Shown here: positions 25,021-38,124 of the stretch, in pieces
Position numbering within the stretch: the first letter of the stretch is position 1
How the letters are laid out: each line of letters begins with the position of its first letter
Assembly (NCBI GenBank): GCA_029783825.1
Contig: JAREIK010000493.1
Coordinates: 276,781 to 340,780, forward strand
DNA: 64,000 nt
Origin: Sapria himalayana
Lineage: Eukaryota; Streptophyta; Magnoliopsida; Malpighiales; Rafflesiaceae
Reading direction: 5' to 3'
Position numbers and translations under genes: made by a program
Notes under the pieces: generated by a model
Told to the model about the DNA's origin: nothing
Databases searched by the model: none
Seen by the model: the letters and a program-made list of their open reading frames with translations, nothing else

Positions 25021-27289
25021 TAAATTTTGCTACAAATTACCAAGGGAAAATCCATCTCTAAAGTTGTTGCTAAATTTTCATATTATTTTATTTTAAAAAA
25101 ACATATTATTTCATATAACCTTAATTAAATTGTATAAATATATAACCCTACAAAATTTATTATATTTCATATTTTTAATAATTTATGGATAAATCTATAA
25201 TATTATTTTATAAATAAAAAAATAGTATGAAATTATAAAAAAGTATTTCATAAATAAACATATATATATATGGTTATTCATTTTTAAAAATTTAATATAT
25301 TTTAATGAATATAATATGAAATAAATTTTTAGACATAAAAATTCATATTATTTAATATAATTTATAATTTATAAAAATCCTAAAATAACATAAAGTGAGA
25401 AGATTATAAAAAAAGATATATTTATAATTTTAGTAAGAACGGAATATAAAAAGCTAATATTAAATATTTTACTCAAAGGTTTAACTCTTATAAATTTCAG
25501 TAGTGCAAAAATAAAACTTGAATTCAAATCAATGTAGGGTCGGATTGGTAGTGCTCTTCAAAAGTGTTTATAGGACTAATAATAATTTTAAGTGTTTTTA
25601 GGACAAAAAAAATATCATTAGTAATATTTTTAAAAACTCTTTTGAAACCATAAAAAATATTTGAAGTATTCTTTTAATAAGCACCTCCAGAATTTTTTTT
25701 ATTAATCATCAAAAGTTTTTGGATATAATATAGGTGTCAAATGGGCCAGGTGGCCAGAGCATGGCCCAAAGTCTGACGCAATTCAGTCATGCCTGGCCCG
25801 ACATGGCACGTAGCAATGTCATGCTAGGGGCCCATGCTGGGTTGACCCTCTGCATGAATCATGTCGTGCCATGCCTAGGGATTTTGGCCCATGTGTCATG
25901 CCAAGCATGGCATGGGTGCCTGGAACTTGGGCATGGTAGGGGGGACAATGTGGTGGCGCACATTGGGCAACGACTCGACATGCCTAATGGGCGATGGTGA
26001 TGTAGCGACATGCCCCTTTAAATCTTAATTTTTTAAAAAAGACCCGCCTGAATCAAATCGACCCATCCAACCTGACCATCCTGGTCTAAACCATTCGAAC
26101 TTGGGTAGATTCCAAGCCACAGGTAGTGTCAGGTAAAAACCACTGTGTCAGGCGTGCCATGATAGGAACATCAAGCCAGCCCAGAGTGGCCATAAAAAAA
26201 TGGGAAGGGCTAGCCCAGCCCTTTTGACACCTTTAAGATGTAATTAAAACATCTATTCATTTATACTTAAATATCAATTTATTTTATTTAAAATTTTTGA
26301 AAAATATGATTTTTTTTTAATTCAAATAATTCAAATTTTTTGAAAATATATTTTTATTAAAGATTTATATAATCATCAAAGTAATTCTTTTAAGTTTTAT
26401 TAATATAAATATTTATTTGTTTATTAATTAATTCACAATTTTTGTAAAATTTTTTATCATACAAATAATTATTTTAGGTTTTTATTAATACAAATGTAAA
26501 TGTATGTTCATTTATTACTATAAATATTTTAAAAAATATTTATAATTATAGAATTAATATTTTAATGTATATATTAATAAGTATATTTATATATCATATA
26601 TAAATAATTTAAATAATGTTTTGTATAATTTTTTAAAATTTTCTAAAAATAAAATTATTTATCTTAGTCTTTATTAATATAAATTTTTATTCGTATTTAG
26701 ATATTTTTTTAATTATTTAATTTTAATATTGTATTTTTAAAATTATATAAGGAGAAGGTGTCTTTCAAAGATTCCTTATCCAAAGACCATGACAGACCTT
26801 ACCTATATAAAATTTTATAAAATATTAAAACAAATAATATATAAAGAAAATAATTCAGTATAGATTAAAGACAAAAATTAATCCCGAGCTAAATAGTTAG
26901 GGAAGAATGCCTAGCTAAATGGATATATTTTGTGATAATTATTATTTAAGGACTAAGTGTTTACTATTAATATATAATTATAAAAAACATTCCCAGATAA
27001 CTATTTAGCAAGGAATTTTTTTTAAAGCTAATTAGCTAGAAAAAATCCTTCTCTAAAGTTGTTGCCAAATTTGGTGCCAATCTTTGCGCCAAAATTTACG
27101 ACATTATTAACAAGAGACAAGTTTCCATCAAAAATATCCATCTCTAATCAGTCACAAATCTATCCCAAAATTTTCATTTAATCTAAAATCATACATTTCT
27201 TGTTATACCTTAGCTAATCCCTCACAAATTAGCTAGGGATTATTTTTCTAGAAAAATTTTGGTAGCTAAATAGACAATTTTTTGTACTG
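25021..27289. repeat. Right subterminal region and TIR of outer CACTA
   Basis: The region is extremely AT-rich and carries the motif ATCY(A/T)TCTCTAAAGTTGTTGC twice (about 25050 and 27047). Repeated TAGCTAGGGA, CCTAGCTAAAT and AGTTAGGGAAG words occur in 26880-27280, mirroring the left end at 7531-7870. A separate GC-richer MITE-like insertion occupies 25731-26235. The terminus TTTTTTGTACTG ends at 27289 and the TCTA array resumes directly. Confidence 0.7.
25731..26235. mobile_element. MITE-like insertion with GGTGTCAAA inverted termini (hAT-like?)
   Basis: This is a 505-bp block, much less AT-rich than its surroundings. It begins TAGGTGTCAAATGGGC and ends AGCCCTTTTGACACCTTTA, so the termini are imperfect inverted repeats. 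The interior has many GGCCCATG/GCATGGC words in both orientations and could fold extensively. Flanks GATATAAT on the left and GATGTAAT on the right could be an 8-bp target duplication with one mismatch, which would suit a hAT-type element, but they are not placed symmetrically at the ends. The open frame inside it is an effect of base composition and not a gene. Confidence 0.55.
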
Positions 27290-28523
27290 TCTATCTATCA
27301 ATCTATCTATTTATCTATATATATGTTTATATATTTGTCTATCAATCAATCTATCAAAATATATATTTATTTGTCTAGCTAACTATCTATCTTTCTAAAT
27401 TTCTATATATCTTTTAGTCTGGCTATATATCTGTCTTTATATGTATCTGTCTATCTATCTATCTATCAGTCTTTTAGCCTATCTATCTGGCTATATATCT
27501 GTCTTTATATGTATTTGTCTATCTATCTATCTATCAGTCTTTTAGCCTATCTATCTGTCTATATATCAATCAATCAATCTGTATATCTATATATTTGTCT
27601 ATCTATCTATCTACTTTTCTGTCTAACTATCTATCTACTTATCTTTCTATCTATCTATCTATCTATATATCTATGTATCTATCTATCTATCTATATCTAT
27701 CTATCTATGTATATCTATTTATCTATCTAACTATCTATATGTCTATCTATCAATCTATCTATGGGACAATCTATCTATCTATCTTTTAATATGTCTATCT
27801 ATGTGCTTATATATGTGTCTATCTATGTGACTAATTATGTGTCGTTCTATTTATCTATTAATATATCTATCTTTCTATATATCTATTACTCTATAGGTCA
27901 ATCTATCAGTTTATCGATCTGTGTATCTATCTATATATTTATTTGTCTATCTATCTGTATATCTATCTGTCTATTTGTCTATCTATCTAACTATCAATTA
28001 ATCAATCAATTAATCTATCTATCGATCTATCAATCAATCTGTCTATATATTTATGTATCTATCTATCTATTAATCTATCTATCTATTTATCTATCTATAT
28101 GTCTATCAATCATTCTATCTATAAGTCTCTCAATTTATCAATTAATGTGTTTATCAATAAATCTAGAAATCTATCTAACCTTCTATCTATCATTCTATTT
28201 TTCTAATTGTTTATCTATCTTTCTATCAATCAATCTATCATTCTATCTATCGATGTATTTGTGTATCTATCTATCTATCTATGTATCCTATCTATCTATC
28301 TATCTATTTATCTGTCTATCTATTTATTTATCTATCTGTCTATCTATCTGGTAGTCTTTCTATTAATCAACATGCCGATCTATTTGTCTCACTATCAATC
28401 TATCTATCTATTTGTCTGTCTATCTATTTGTCAATTAATCTATCTATCTTTCTATCTATCTCTAAATATGTTTATCTATCTAAGAATATATCTGTCTATA
28501 TATGTGTCTATGTATGTGCTTGA

Positions 28524-28557
<34 letters not shown>

Positions 28558-29399
28558 ACCTATCTATATGCCTTTTTATCTATCGACCTGTCTATCTATT
28601 TTTTTTCTATATTCTTACCTATCTATCTATCTATTTATGTATCTCTATATCTATATATCTGTCTATCTATTTATCTAAATATCAATCTATCAATCTTTTT
28701 ATTTATTTATATCCCTATCTATCTATTTATCTTTCAATCTATAAACAATCTATCTATCTATCTATTTGTATATCTATCTGTCTATATATCTATCTATATT
28801 TTTATCTATATGTCTTTCTATAAATTTTTCTATCTATATTTCTATATAGCTATCTAACTATCTGACTATTTGTCTATATATAAATCGATGTATCTATCTA
28901 TTTGTCTATCTATCAATCTATCTATCTACTTGTTTATTTATTTGTCTATCTATTTAAAAATAAATCTATCTATCTCTATGTCTAACTAACTAACTATCTA
29001 TCTTTCTATATATTAGTCTATCTATTAGTCTATCGATTTGTCTATCTATTTGTCTATCGATTTGTCTATCTACCTTTCTATCTATCTATTTTCTGTCAAA
29101 CATTCTACCTGTTAATCAGTTAGTCTATCTATCTATCTATCAACTTGTATATTTATTTTTCTATCTATCTAATAATAAATCTATATATCTCGACGTCTAA
29201 CTAACTAACTATCTTTCTTTCTATATATTAATCTATCTATTTGTCTATCTATCTATATATCTATCTATTTTTCTATCAAACATTCTACTCGTTAATCAGT
29301 TAGTCTATCTATCTATCTATGTATATGTCTATCGATCTATTTATCTGTTTATCTATTTGTATATATACCAATCAATCTTACAATCTATCTATTTATATG

Positions 29400-29432
<33 letters not shown>

Positions 29433-30590
29433 TTATGTATCTAACTGTATATCTATTTATCTACCTATCTATCTATCTTTATGTATATCTTTCTATCTAT
29501 ATATTTTGCTTTCCATCAATCTATCTATCTATTTGTCTATAAATATGTATATCTATCAGTCTATTTATATGACATCCTATCTATCTATCTATCTATCTAT
29601 CGATGTATCAAACTATCTATTGAACTATCTATCTTTCTATCTATCTATCAATCTGTATGTCTGTATATCTATCTGTCTATCTACCTATCTACCTATCTAT
29701 CTGTCTATATATATATATATATATCTAACTATATTTCTATCTTTCTATCAGTGTATATATATTTGTCTTTCTAACTAACTATCTATCTATCTATCTAACT
29801 ATTTTTCTTTCTGTCTATCTATCTATCTATTAATATATCTATCTTTCTATCAATCTAATAATCTATCTATCTATCAGTCAACCAATCTATCTATTTATCT
29901 TTATATCAATTTATATTTTGATGTCTATCATTTTTCTATCAATATGTCGATATATCTATCTATATATTTATCAGTCTTTTCTATCTATCTATCTATTTGT
30001 TTATATTTTAGTCAATCTATCTATCTATCTATCAATGTCTATCTATTTTTCTATCCATTTCTCAATCTATTTATCTAATAATATCTTTATCTATATACCT
30101 AATAATCTGACGATCTATTTGTTTATCTATTTATCTAGATATCTATCTATATATCAATCTATTTTTCTTTCAATTAATCTATCTATCTGTCTATCTATCT
30201 ATCTATTTGTCTATCAATCTGTCTATCAATTTGTTTATCAATCTGTCTATGAATCTATTGATCAATCATTTTATATGTCTATCTTTCAATCTGTCTATAT
30301 ATCTAGTTATTTATCTATCTATCGGCTAGTCTGTCTATCTATCTTTATATCTATTTATTGAACAACCTATTTATCTATAAGTCTATTTATTTATTTATCT
30401 TTTTATCAATTCATCAATATATCTATTTATCTTCCTTTCAATCTAACTATTATTTTATATTTCTATCTGTCTATCTGTCTATTTGTCTATTTGTGTATCT
30501 GTTGTAAATTTGTTATACTATATATCGGTCTATTTGTTTATTTATCTATCTACCTATTTGTCTTCCTACCTCACTACTTGAATTCTTGCA

Positions 30591-30623
<33 letters not shown>

Positions 30624-30718
30624 GTCTTTCTATTTGTCTATCCGTCAATCCATCTATATTTTTATTTGTCTATTTGTCTATCAATTTGTCTGCATCTCTA
30701 TTAATCTGTCTGTGTATC

Positions 30719-30768
<50 letters not shown>

Positions 30769-30894
30769 CTATTTGTCTATGTTTCTGTCAATATACTTGT
30801 TTATCTATCAATTATTTATCTATATATCAATATTTATATCAGTCTATATATCTTTTTATCCATCATTCTATCTTTCTTTCTATCATTATATGTG

Positions 30895-30936
<42 letters not shown>

Positions 30937-32541
30937 ATGTGTGTGTGTGTGTCTATCTATCTGTGTATCTACTTGTCTATATTTCTACTATTTATCTATC
31001 TTTATTTCTTTCTATCTATCAGTCTATTTATCTATTAATCTATCTATTTGTCAACCTATCTTTCTATTTATTTGTCTATCAATCTGTCTATCTATTTGTG
31101 TATCTATATATCTATCTATCTCTCTATGTATCTACCTATCTATATATCAATCTAATAATATGTCAATATATCTTTTTATATATCTATAAATCTATCTATT
31201 TGTCTATCAATCAATTAGCTATCTATCTCTTAATCATCTAACAAACTGTCTATCAATCTGTATATCCAATTGTGCATCAATCTATATATCAATCTATCTA
31301 TTAATCATTCTATCAATTTGTCTATCTATTTGTCTATTTATCTATATATAAATCTATCAATCTATCTATGTATTTAACTATCAATGTATTTATATTTCAC
31401 TTTGTCTATCGATTTGTTTATCTATCTATCTATCAATCTATCTATCTTTCTATCAATCTGCCAATCAATCTGTCTTGCTACTTATTTATCTATCTGTCTA
31501 TCTTTATATCTATTTATTTGTCTATCTATCTTTATATCTATGTGTTTATCTATCTGTCTATCGATATGACTATATATCTTTATTTCTATTTGTCAATCTT
31601 TTAGTCGATCAATCAATCAATCTATCTATCTATCTATATATCTGTATATCTATATGCCTATCTATATATCTATCTGTCCATCTATCTATCTGTGTATCTG
31701 TCTATATCTTTGTTGATTTATTGTATATCTATTTCTCTATCTATCTATATTCTTATTTATTTCTTAATCCTTCTGTCTATATTTCACTCTATCTATCTAT
31801 CTATCAATTTATTTGTTTATTTATCTTTCTATTTATATGTCTATCTATTGGACTTTCTATCTATTAATCTACTATCTATCTGTCTATCTGTCTATCTGTC
31901 TATCTATCTATCTATTTATATATTTGTCTATCTATTTATCTATCTATCTATCTATTTTTCGATATATCTATCTAACTATTTATCTGCCAGTCTATCTATA
32001 TATCATTCTGTCTATCAATTATCTATCTATTTATCTATCATTCTATCTATCAATCTGCCTATCAATATTTTAATCAATCAAACAATCTAACTTTCTATCT
32101 ATTTATCTATCATTCTATCAATCTATCAATCTATCAATCTATCAATTTGTCTATCTATCTATCTCTTTATGTATCATTCTATCTATCTATCTATCTCTTT
32201 ATGTATCATTCTATCTATCTATCTATCTCTTTACGTATCATTCTGGCTATTTATCTTTTTGTATACCCATCTATCTATGTGCATGCCTATTTATTTGTCT
32301 TTCTTTGCGCCTATCTATGTGTTAGTATTTCTATATCTCTATTGGTCTATCTATCTATGTTTCTTACTATTTATTTATCTATTTATTTGTTTATCTATTT
32401 ATCTATCTATATATATGTCTTTATGTCTGTCTATCTATCTATATATTTATCTATTAATCTATTAATCTATCTATATATCTATGTGTCTATTGATCTATCT
32501 ATATTTATCTAAGATTCTATCTATTTATAAATTTATCTATC

Positions 32542-32591
<50 letters not shown>

Positions 32592-33806
32592 TATCTATAT
32601 ATCTATATGTCTATGTATCTATCTATCTATATATCTATATATCTATATATCTATATATCTATTTATCTATCTGTCTATCTTTTTATTCATTTTTCTATCT
32701 ATCTATCTGTCTATTTAACTATTTTTATATCTATCTATATATCTGTTTATATTTCTATCTATCTATATATCAATTTGTCTTTCTATCTATCTTTATATCT
32801 ATCTAATTATCTATTGATCAATCAATCAATCTATCTATATGTCTCTCTATTTTCTAACTATATGTCGGTCTATCTAACTAATAATCACTTCTATCTGCCT
32901 ATTTATCTATCTATCTATTTAACTATCTCTTTATCTATTTATCAATAAATCTATTTTTCTATCAATTTGTCTATCAATCTATCTATTATTTAATCTATCT
33001 ATCTGTCTATCTTTATTTCTATCAGTTGGTATATGAATCTTTATATCTATCTGCCTATAAATCTCTCTATCAATTTGTCTATTTATCTATCTTTCTTTCT
33101 TTTTATTTGTCAATCTATTTTTCTATCAATCATTCTATCTATGTGTTTATATATATATATATATATATTTCTTTTTCTATTTCTCAATATATCTATCGAA
33201 TAAACATTCTATCTATTTGTCTAATAATATAAATTTCTATCTATCTATTTTATTATCTATCTATCTACCTATTTATCTATCGTTCTATCAATCTTCCTAT
33301 TTATCTATCTATTAATTTGTATGTCAATATATTTATCAATCTTTTTATCAATCTATCTATCAATCTACTTAACAATTTGTCTATCAAATTTCCTTAAAAT
33401 CTGTGTATCTATTTTTCTATCAAATTATCTATTTATATGTCTTTCTATCTGTCTATCTATTTCTCTATTAATTTAAATATTAATCTATAAATCTATTTAT
33501 CCGTCTATCTTTCTATCTATCTACTTGTATATCTATATTTATTATCATATATATATCTATCTATCTATATTTATATTTATCTATTTATCTATCTATGTCT
33601 ATCAATTTGTCTATCTATCTTTCTATCTTTCTATCAATCTACCTATTTTTATGGCTATCTATCTTTTGATATATTTGTTTAGTTATATATCTATCTATAT
33701 GTTTGTTTGTTTGTCTGTCTATTTATATATCTATCTCTCTCTCTTTCTCTCTCTCTCTATCAGTCTATTTATATATTTATCTATCTACCTGTCTATCTAT
33801 CTATCT

Positions 33807-33852
<46 letters not shown>

Positions 33853-34700
33853 ATCTATTTGTCTATCTATCTCTTTATCTACCTGTATATATATATATAT
33901 CTATCTATCTATGTATCTATCTGTCTGTCTATCTATCTATCTATTTATCAATATATTTGTCTATTTATCTTTCTATCAACATATCTATCTATTTATCTAT
34001 TTCTCTACCTACCTATCTATCTGTCTATCTAATTGCCTATCTATATTTCAATTTATCTATCTATCTATTTATATATCTATCTATCAATCTATTTATCTAT
34101 TATATCTGTCTTTCTATCGATCTATCTATTTTTCTATCTATTTGCCAATATATTTGTATGTCTATATGTCTATCTATCTGTCTATCTATCTATCAATCTA
34201 TCTATCAGTCTATCTATTTGTTTGTTTATCTGTCTATCTATATGTATATTAATATGTTTATCTATTTATCTAAATTTCTTTTTATCTATTTGTCAATCTA
34301 TCTTTCTATCTATATATCTATCTATCTTTTTATCTGTCTATTTATCTATCAATTTATCTTTCTCTTTATATATTTGTGTATCTATTTGTGTATCTATATA
34401 TATATTTATAGTTATCTGTCTATCTATCTATATATCTATATATCTATATATCTATCTATCTATCTTTCTATTTATATATTTATTTCTCTATCTATAATTC
34501 TTTCTATATATATGTCGATCTATTTGACTATCTATCTATCTATTAATCAATCTATCTATCTGTCAAAACATATCTCAATCTATCTGCCTATCAATCAATA
34601 TATCTATCTTTTTGTCGATCAAACACTATCTCTCTTTCAATCAGTCTATCAATATGTTTATACATCTATCTTTCAACCTGTTTATCAATCTTTATATCAA

Positions 34701-34770
<70 letters not shown>

Positions 34771-35817
34771 TATCTATTTGTTTATCAACCAATCTATTTA
34801 TACATCTATGTATTTTTCTTTCTATCTCCTTATATATTTGTCTATCTATCTATCTATCGATATATTTTTATATTTATCTATCTATCTATTTATCTATCTA
34901 TCTTTTTATATATTTATAAATCTATTTGTCTATATATCTATTTATTTATCGGTCGATATATATATATATATATCTATTTATCTATCAATCTATCAATTTG
35001 TCTATCTATCTTACTATCTACAAATCTATCTATCTATTTTTCTATCTATTAATCTATCTACCTATTTGCATATCTATATGCCAATATATCTATCTATCGA
35101 TCTGTATATCTATTTTTCAATCTATCTATCTATATATTATTTTTGTCTATCTATTTATATATCTATCTATCTATTTTTTATCTTTCTATCTATATATCTC
35201 TCTATTTATAAGTCTATTTTTGTGTTTATCTATCGATCTATATAGCAATCTATCTATCTATTTGTCTATCTTTCTATCTATATGTATATTAATTTGTCTC
35301 TCTATATATCTAACAATATTTTATTATTCTATTTGTAAATCTTTCATTCTATCTACATGTATATCTATCTATCTTTCTATCTATGTATCTATCTATCTAT
35401 TTATCTTTCTATCTATCTATTTGTGTATCTCTATGTCAATCAATCAATCTATCTATCTTTCTATCTATTTGTCTATCTATTAATCAATCAATCTATCTTT
35501 CATTCTATAAATCTATCTATCTTTAAGTCTATCAAACTACTTATCAATCTATCAATCAATTTGTCTATCAATCTATTAATCTATCTATCTATATATCTAT
35601 CTATCTATCTATCTTTTTTCTCTAAATTTGTTTGTCTATCAATTTGTCTATCTGTATATCTATTGGTCAATCTTATTGGCTGTCTATCTTTCTATCAATG
35701 TGTTTATCTATGTATCTATCTATCTATTTACATAAATATCTTTGTATCTATCTGTCTATCTATATGTATTTTTATTTATGAATCTATATTTCTGTCAATC
35801 AATCAATCAGTCTATAA
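27290..35817. repeat. Degenerate (TCTA)n array, block 2
   Basis: Same repeat type and orientation as block 1. (TA)n runs are at about 30725-30763, 30899-30932, 32552-32588, 33812-33850 and 34704-34767. Tandem sub-duplications are visible: a 68-bp period at 27421-27560, a 32-bp period at 32163-32250 (three copies), and a diverged 180-215-bp duplication at 28960-29320 (shared GTCTAACTAACTAACTATC and GTTAATCAGTTAGTC). The part 31280-35817 is collinear with 45300-49650 in block 3. The long Ser/Ile/Tyr/Leu frames are artefacts. Confidence 0.95.
34704..34767. repeat. (TA)n microsatellite, about 32 units
   Basis: The longest pure dinucleotide run in the window, embedded in the TCTA array. It can extrude as a cruciform and is expected to be length-variable. 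Confidence 0.95.
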
Positions 35818-36660
35818 GACTACAAGAAAATATCAATTTAGCTAGGGAATTTTAGCTAGGGATCAAACCCTAACTAAATTGCACGGATTAGCTTGGGAAT
35901 AGCAATGAATTAGATTGGGAATAACAATAAATAGCTTGGGAATAGCAATGGATTGATGATTTTTTTATCAAAAAAATAGCAACGGATTAATGATGGATTA
36001 GCGAGGGAAAATTATTTGAAAATTTTGCTAAAGAAATGTAGAGGATATATCGATGGATTTAGCGATGAATTAGCGACGGGAAATTTTTTGTAAATTTTGC
36101 TCAAGAAAAGTGGAGATTTTAGCGATGAATTTAGCTATGGGATATCCCTTGCTAATAAAACCCTTGATTTAGCGACGAATTTAGTTATGAAATATCTATT
36201 GCTAATAAAATCCATGATTTAGCGATGGATTTAGCGAGGAAATTTCCCTTTCTAATAAAATCCTTGATTTAGTGATAGATTTCACGACGGATATTCCCTT
36301 GCTAATAAAATTCATTATTTACCGATGGTTTTATCAATGAATATTCCCTTGCTAATAAAATCCATGATTTATCGACAAATTTAGCGACAGATTTTTCCTT
36401 GCTAATAAAATCAATGATTTAGCGATGGATTTAGCGATTGTTTTTCACTTGCTAATAAAATCTATGATTTAGTAATGGATTTTCCCTTGCTAATAAAATC
36501 TTTGATTTAGCGACTGGATTTAGCGATGAATTCTTCCTTGCTAATAAATCCTTGATTTATTGATGGATTTTCCCTTGCTAATAAAATCCTTGATTTAGCG
36601 ACATATTTTTCATTGCTAATAAAATTCTTGATATAGTGACGGATTTATGTTATGGAGTAC
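35818..36660. mobile_element. CACTA-like terminus with 50-bp subterminal minisatellite (one end only)
   Basis: At the array edge the sequence is GACTACAAGAAAAT, close to a CACTACAAGAAAA terminus with CA changed to GA. TAGCTAGGGA motifs follow at 35839-35862, like those of the outer element at 7531. A minisatellite then runs from about 36110 to 36650 with the core GATTTAGCGA(T/C)GGATTTAGCGA ... CCTTGCTAATAAAATCC. GCTAATAAAA-type boxes fall at 36151, 36201, 36251, 36301, 36351, 36401 and 36451, an exact 50-bp period. The spacing then falls to about 36-39 bp and 51 bp through partial units. No matching right terminus (TTTTCTTGTAGTG) is found before the array resumes at 45271, so the element is truncated or its other end is lost. 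Confidence 0.65.
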
Positions 36661-36689
36661 TCCCCTAGAAATATTTTAAAATATGAAAC

Positions 36690-37070
36690 TAATATTTTAA
36701 CATTTGAAAAAAAAGCACCAAACTATAAATAAATTCGAACCAATTACACTCGAATTCATAAATCCTAAACTACCATCTCCCTTCTCTCATGCCCCTCACC
36801 CTCATTCACTCCCCTGCCCCTCACCCATTACCATTTGCTCCTTGTCCTTGCCCTCGCCCCTCACCTATCACCCCTTGCCGCTCAGCCCATCACCCCTCGC
36901 CCCTCTTCCCTCACCCCTCTTTCCTCGCCCCTCTCTACGAACTCCACCGAGATCCATGGTGGAGCACCGTCGTGGAGCTCTTGGAAAGGGGCGAGGGGCT
37001 AGGACGAGGGGTAAAGGCGAGGGGCAAGGGCGATGGGTAGTGGATAGGGGTGAGGGTAGTTCATGACTAT
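36690..37070. repeat. C-rich/G-rich imperfect inverted repeat
   Basis: A pyrimidine-rich arm (36775-36935, many CCCCTCACC/CCCCTCGCC words) is followed by a central palindrome around CCATGG (36954-36959). Its flanks ACTCCACCGAGATC and GGTGGAGCACCGTCGTGGAG are partly complementary. A purine-rich arm (36985-37055, GGGGCGAGGGGC, GGGGTGAGGG) follows. The block is strikingly GC-rich compared with its AT-rich neighbours and could form a cruciform, triplex or G-quadruplex. It is probably part of a mobile element. The open frames across it are not genes. Confidence 0.6.
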
Positions 37071-38124
37071 GAATTCAAGTGTCAAGATTTTTTATTTTTT
37101 TATGTTTGGTGTCTTTTTTTTAATATTAAAAGATCAGTTTAAATTTTTTAAATATTTCAAGGGATACCCCAAAATATAATTCCACCTTAAAATAATAACA
37201 TTGGTGAATCTTTAAAATAACACAAACTTATTAATTACTCATCTCTTAACAACATAGTTCACTCGATCATCTTCTAAATCGATTTCATATCATTGGTCTT
37301 GGATGACTCATTTCAAGGATGAATCTTTAGTTACCCATTTCTTTGATTGAACAAGCTTCTCTACCCAAGTCGCTGCTTATAGAATTCAGTTTGTTCGTGT
37401 ACTTTGTTGTTTATTTTGAGTATTCAAGTTGAAAGGTTCGTTTTTAGTATGCAAGCCGAAAGGTTTATTTTTAGTATTCAAGCCGAAAGGTTTGTTTTAA
37501 CTATTTAAGTCTAAATCTTTGTTTTAAGTATTCAAGTCGAAGGTTCATTTTTACTATTCAAGTCCACCAAATTTTACACTCAAGGTGCAGCTTAGCATTC
37601 TTCTGATGTTTTAAATCATTTTGTTCCATAAATTTCATTATCAATTTCAGTTTTCATTGGGTTACTTTTACCCCATAGTTTCACAATATGCACAATTTTT
37701 TAAATCGTATCTGTATATGATTGTTTATGAACTGTGATTTTCATTGGATCTTATTTTGTCCCATCTGAAAAAACTTGTTATTCCATTTTCTTTGTATAGA
37801 ATCTCTTAATTCTATGAACAATTGTTTTCATTTAAACTTTGATTGTTAAATGATTTTGTAGAAGGTTGTAATCAGTTCAAGAATAGTTGATTGATTTAGT
37901 TATGATGATTGATTTTTTTTTAAAGTCATCCAGGCTTTTACCTCTTAGATTATGATTAATGTTATCTATTTATGGAAAATTTGATTTTTGGTAGATTTTA
38001 TTTGGTTTATTTTTAGTTAATTATTTAAATGATTCTGCAAAATAATCAAAATCAAGTTGCTTTTTTCCTGTTATTTGTAATTCACTCAATGTTGTTATTG
38101 TCATGCTCATTTTCTATCTTACAG
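37071..38124 (+). other. Region upstream of RCC1-like exon, with ~27-bp minisatellite
   Basis: This is AT-rich, possibly the 5' leader intron of the RCC1-like pseudogene, since a good acceptor (TTTTCTATCTTACAG) ends it at 38124. A six-copy minisatellite lies at about 37416-37565 with the unit TTTTAGTATTCAAGCCGAAAGGTTTG. Unit starts at 37420, 37448, 37474, 37501, 37528 and 37554 give periods of 26-28 bp. No coding exon is recognised. Confidence 0.55.
37416..37565. repeat. ~27-bp minisatellite, six units
   Basis: The repeated core is (G/C)TATTCAAG followed by CCGAAAGGTTTRTTTTTA-like sequence. Units are 26-28 bp long and diverged by a few bases each. It is located upstream of the RCC1-like exon. 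Confidence 0.75.

Larger units (their letters stand above)
7531..27289. mobile_element. Large CACTA (En/Spm) transposon, outer element
   Basis: The left end starts CACTACAAAAAAAG and the right end finishes TTTTTTGTACTG, which is the inverse complement with one substitution (GTAGTG expected). The trinucleotide TCT flanks it on both sides (7528-7530 and 27290-27292), the 3-bp target duplication expected for CACTA elements, although TCT is common in the surrounding array. Both subterminal regions carry repeated AGCTAGGGA/TCCCTAGCT-like motifs. The element is about 19.8 kb, of which about 10 kb is the nested element at 12776-22747. I find no transposase reading frame belonging to the outer element itself, so it looks non-autonomous or too decayed to read. 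Confidence 0.85.

Noticed and set aside
25734..26000. 88-residue open frame
   Set aside because: It lies within a MITE-like block made of GGCCCATG/GCATGGC words; composition artefact.
33525..34919. A 464-codon uninterrupted frame that could look like a membrane protein
   Set aside because: It lies wholly inside the tetranucleotide array and consists of repeat-derived residues. Hydrophobicity is a by-product of TAT, ATC and CTA codons.
36110..36650. CRISPR-like array (regular 50-bp spacing)
   Set aside because: The units are similar throughout, with no unique spacers, no cas genes, and a plant nuclear context. It is a minisatellite.
36704..37066. Pro/Arg-rich open frames over the C-rich block
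   Set aside because: They are explained by CCCCTCACC-type low complexity and the inverted G-rich arm; no conserved domain.
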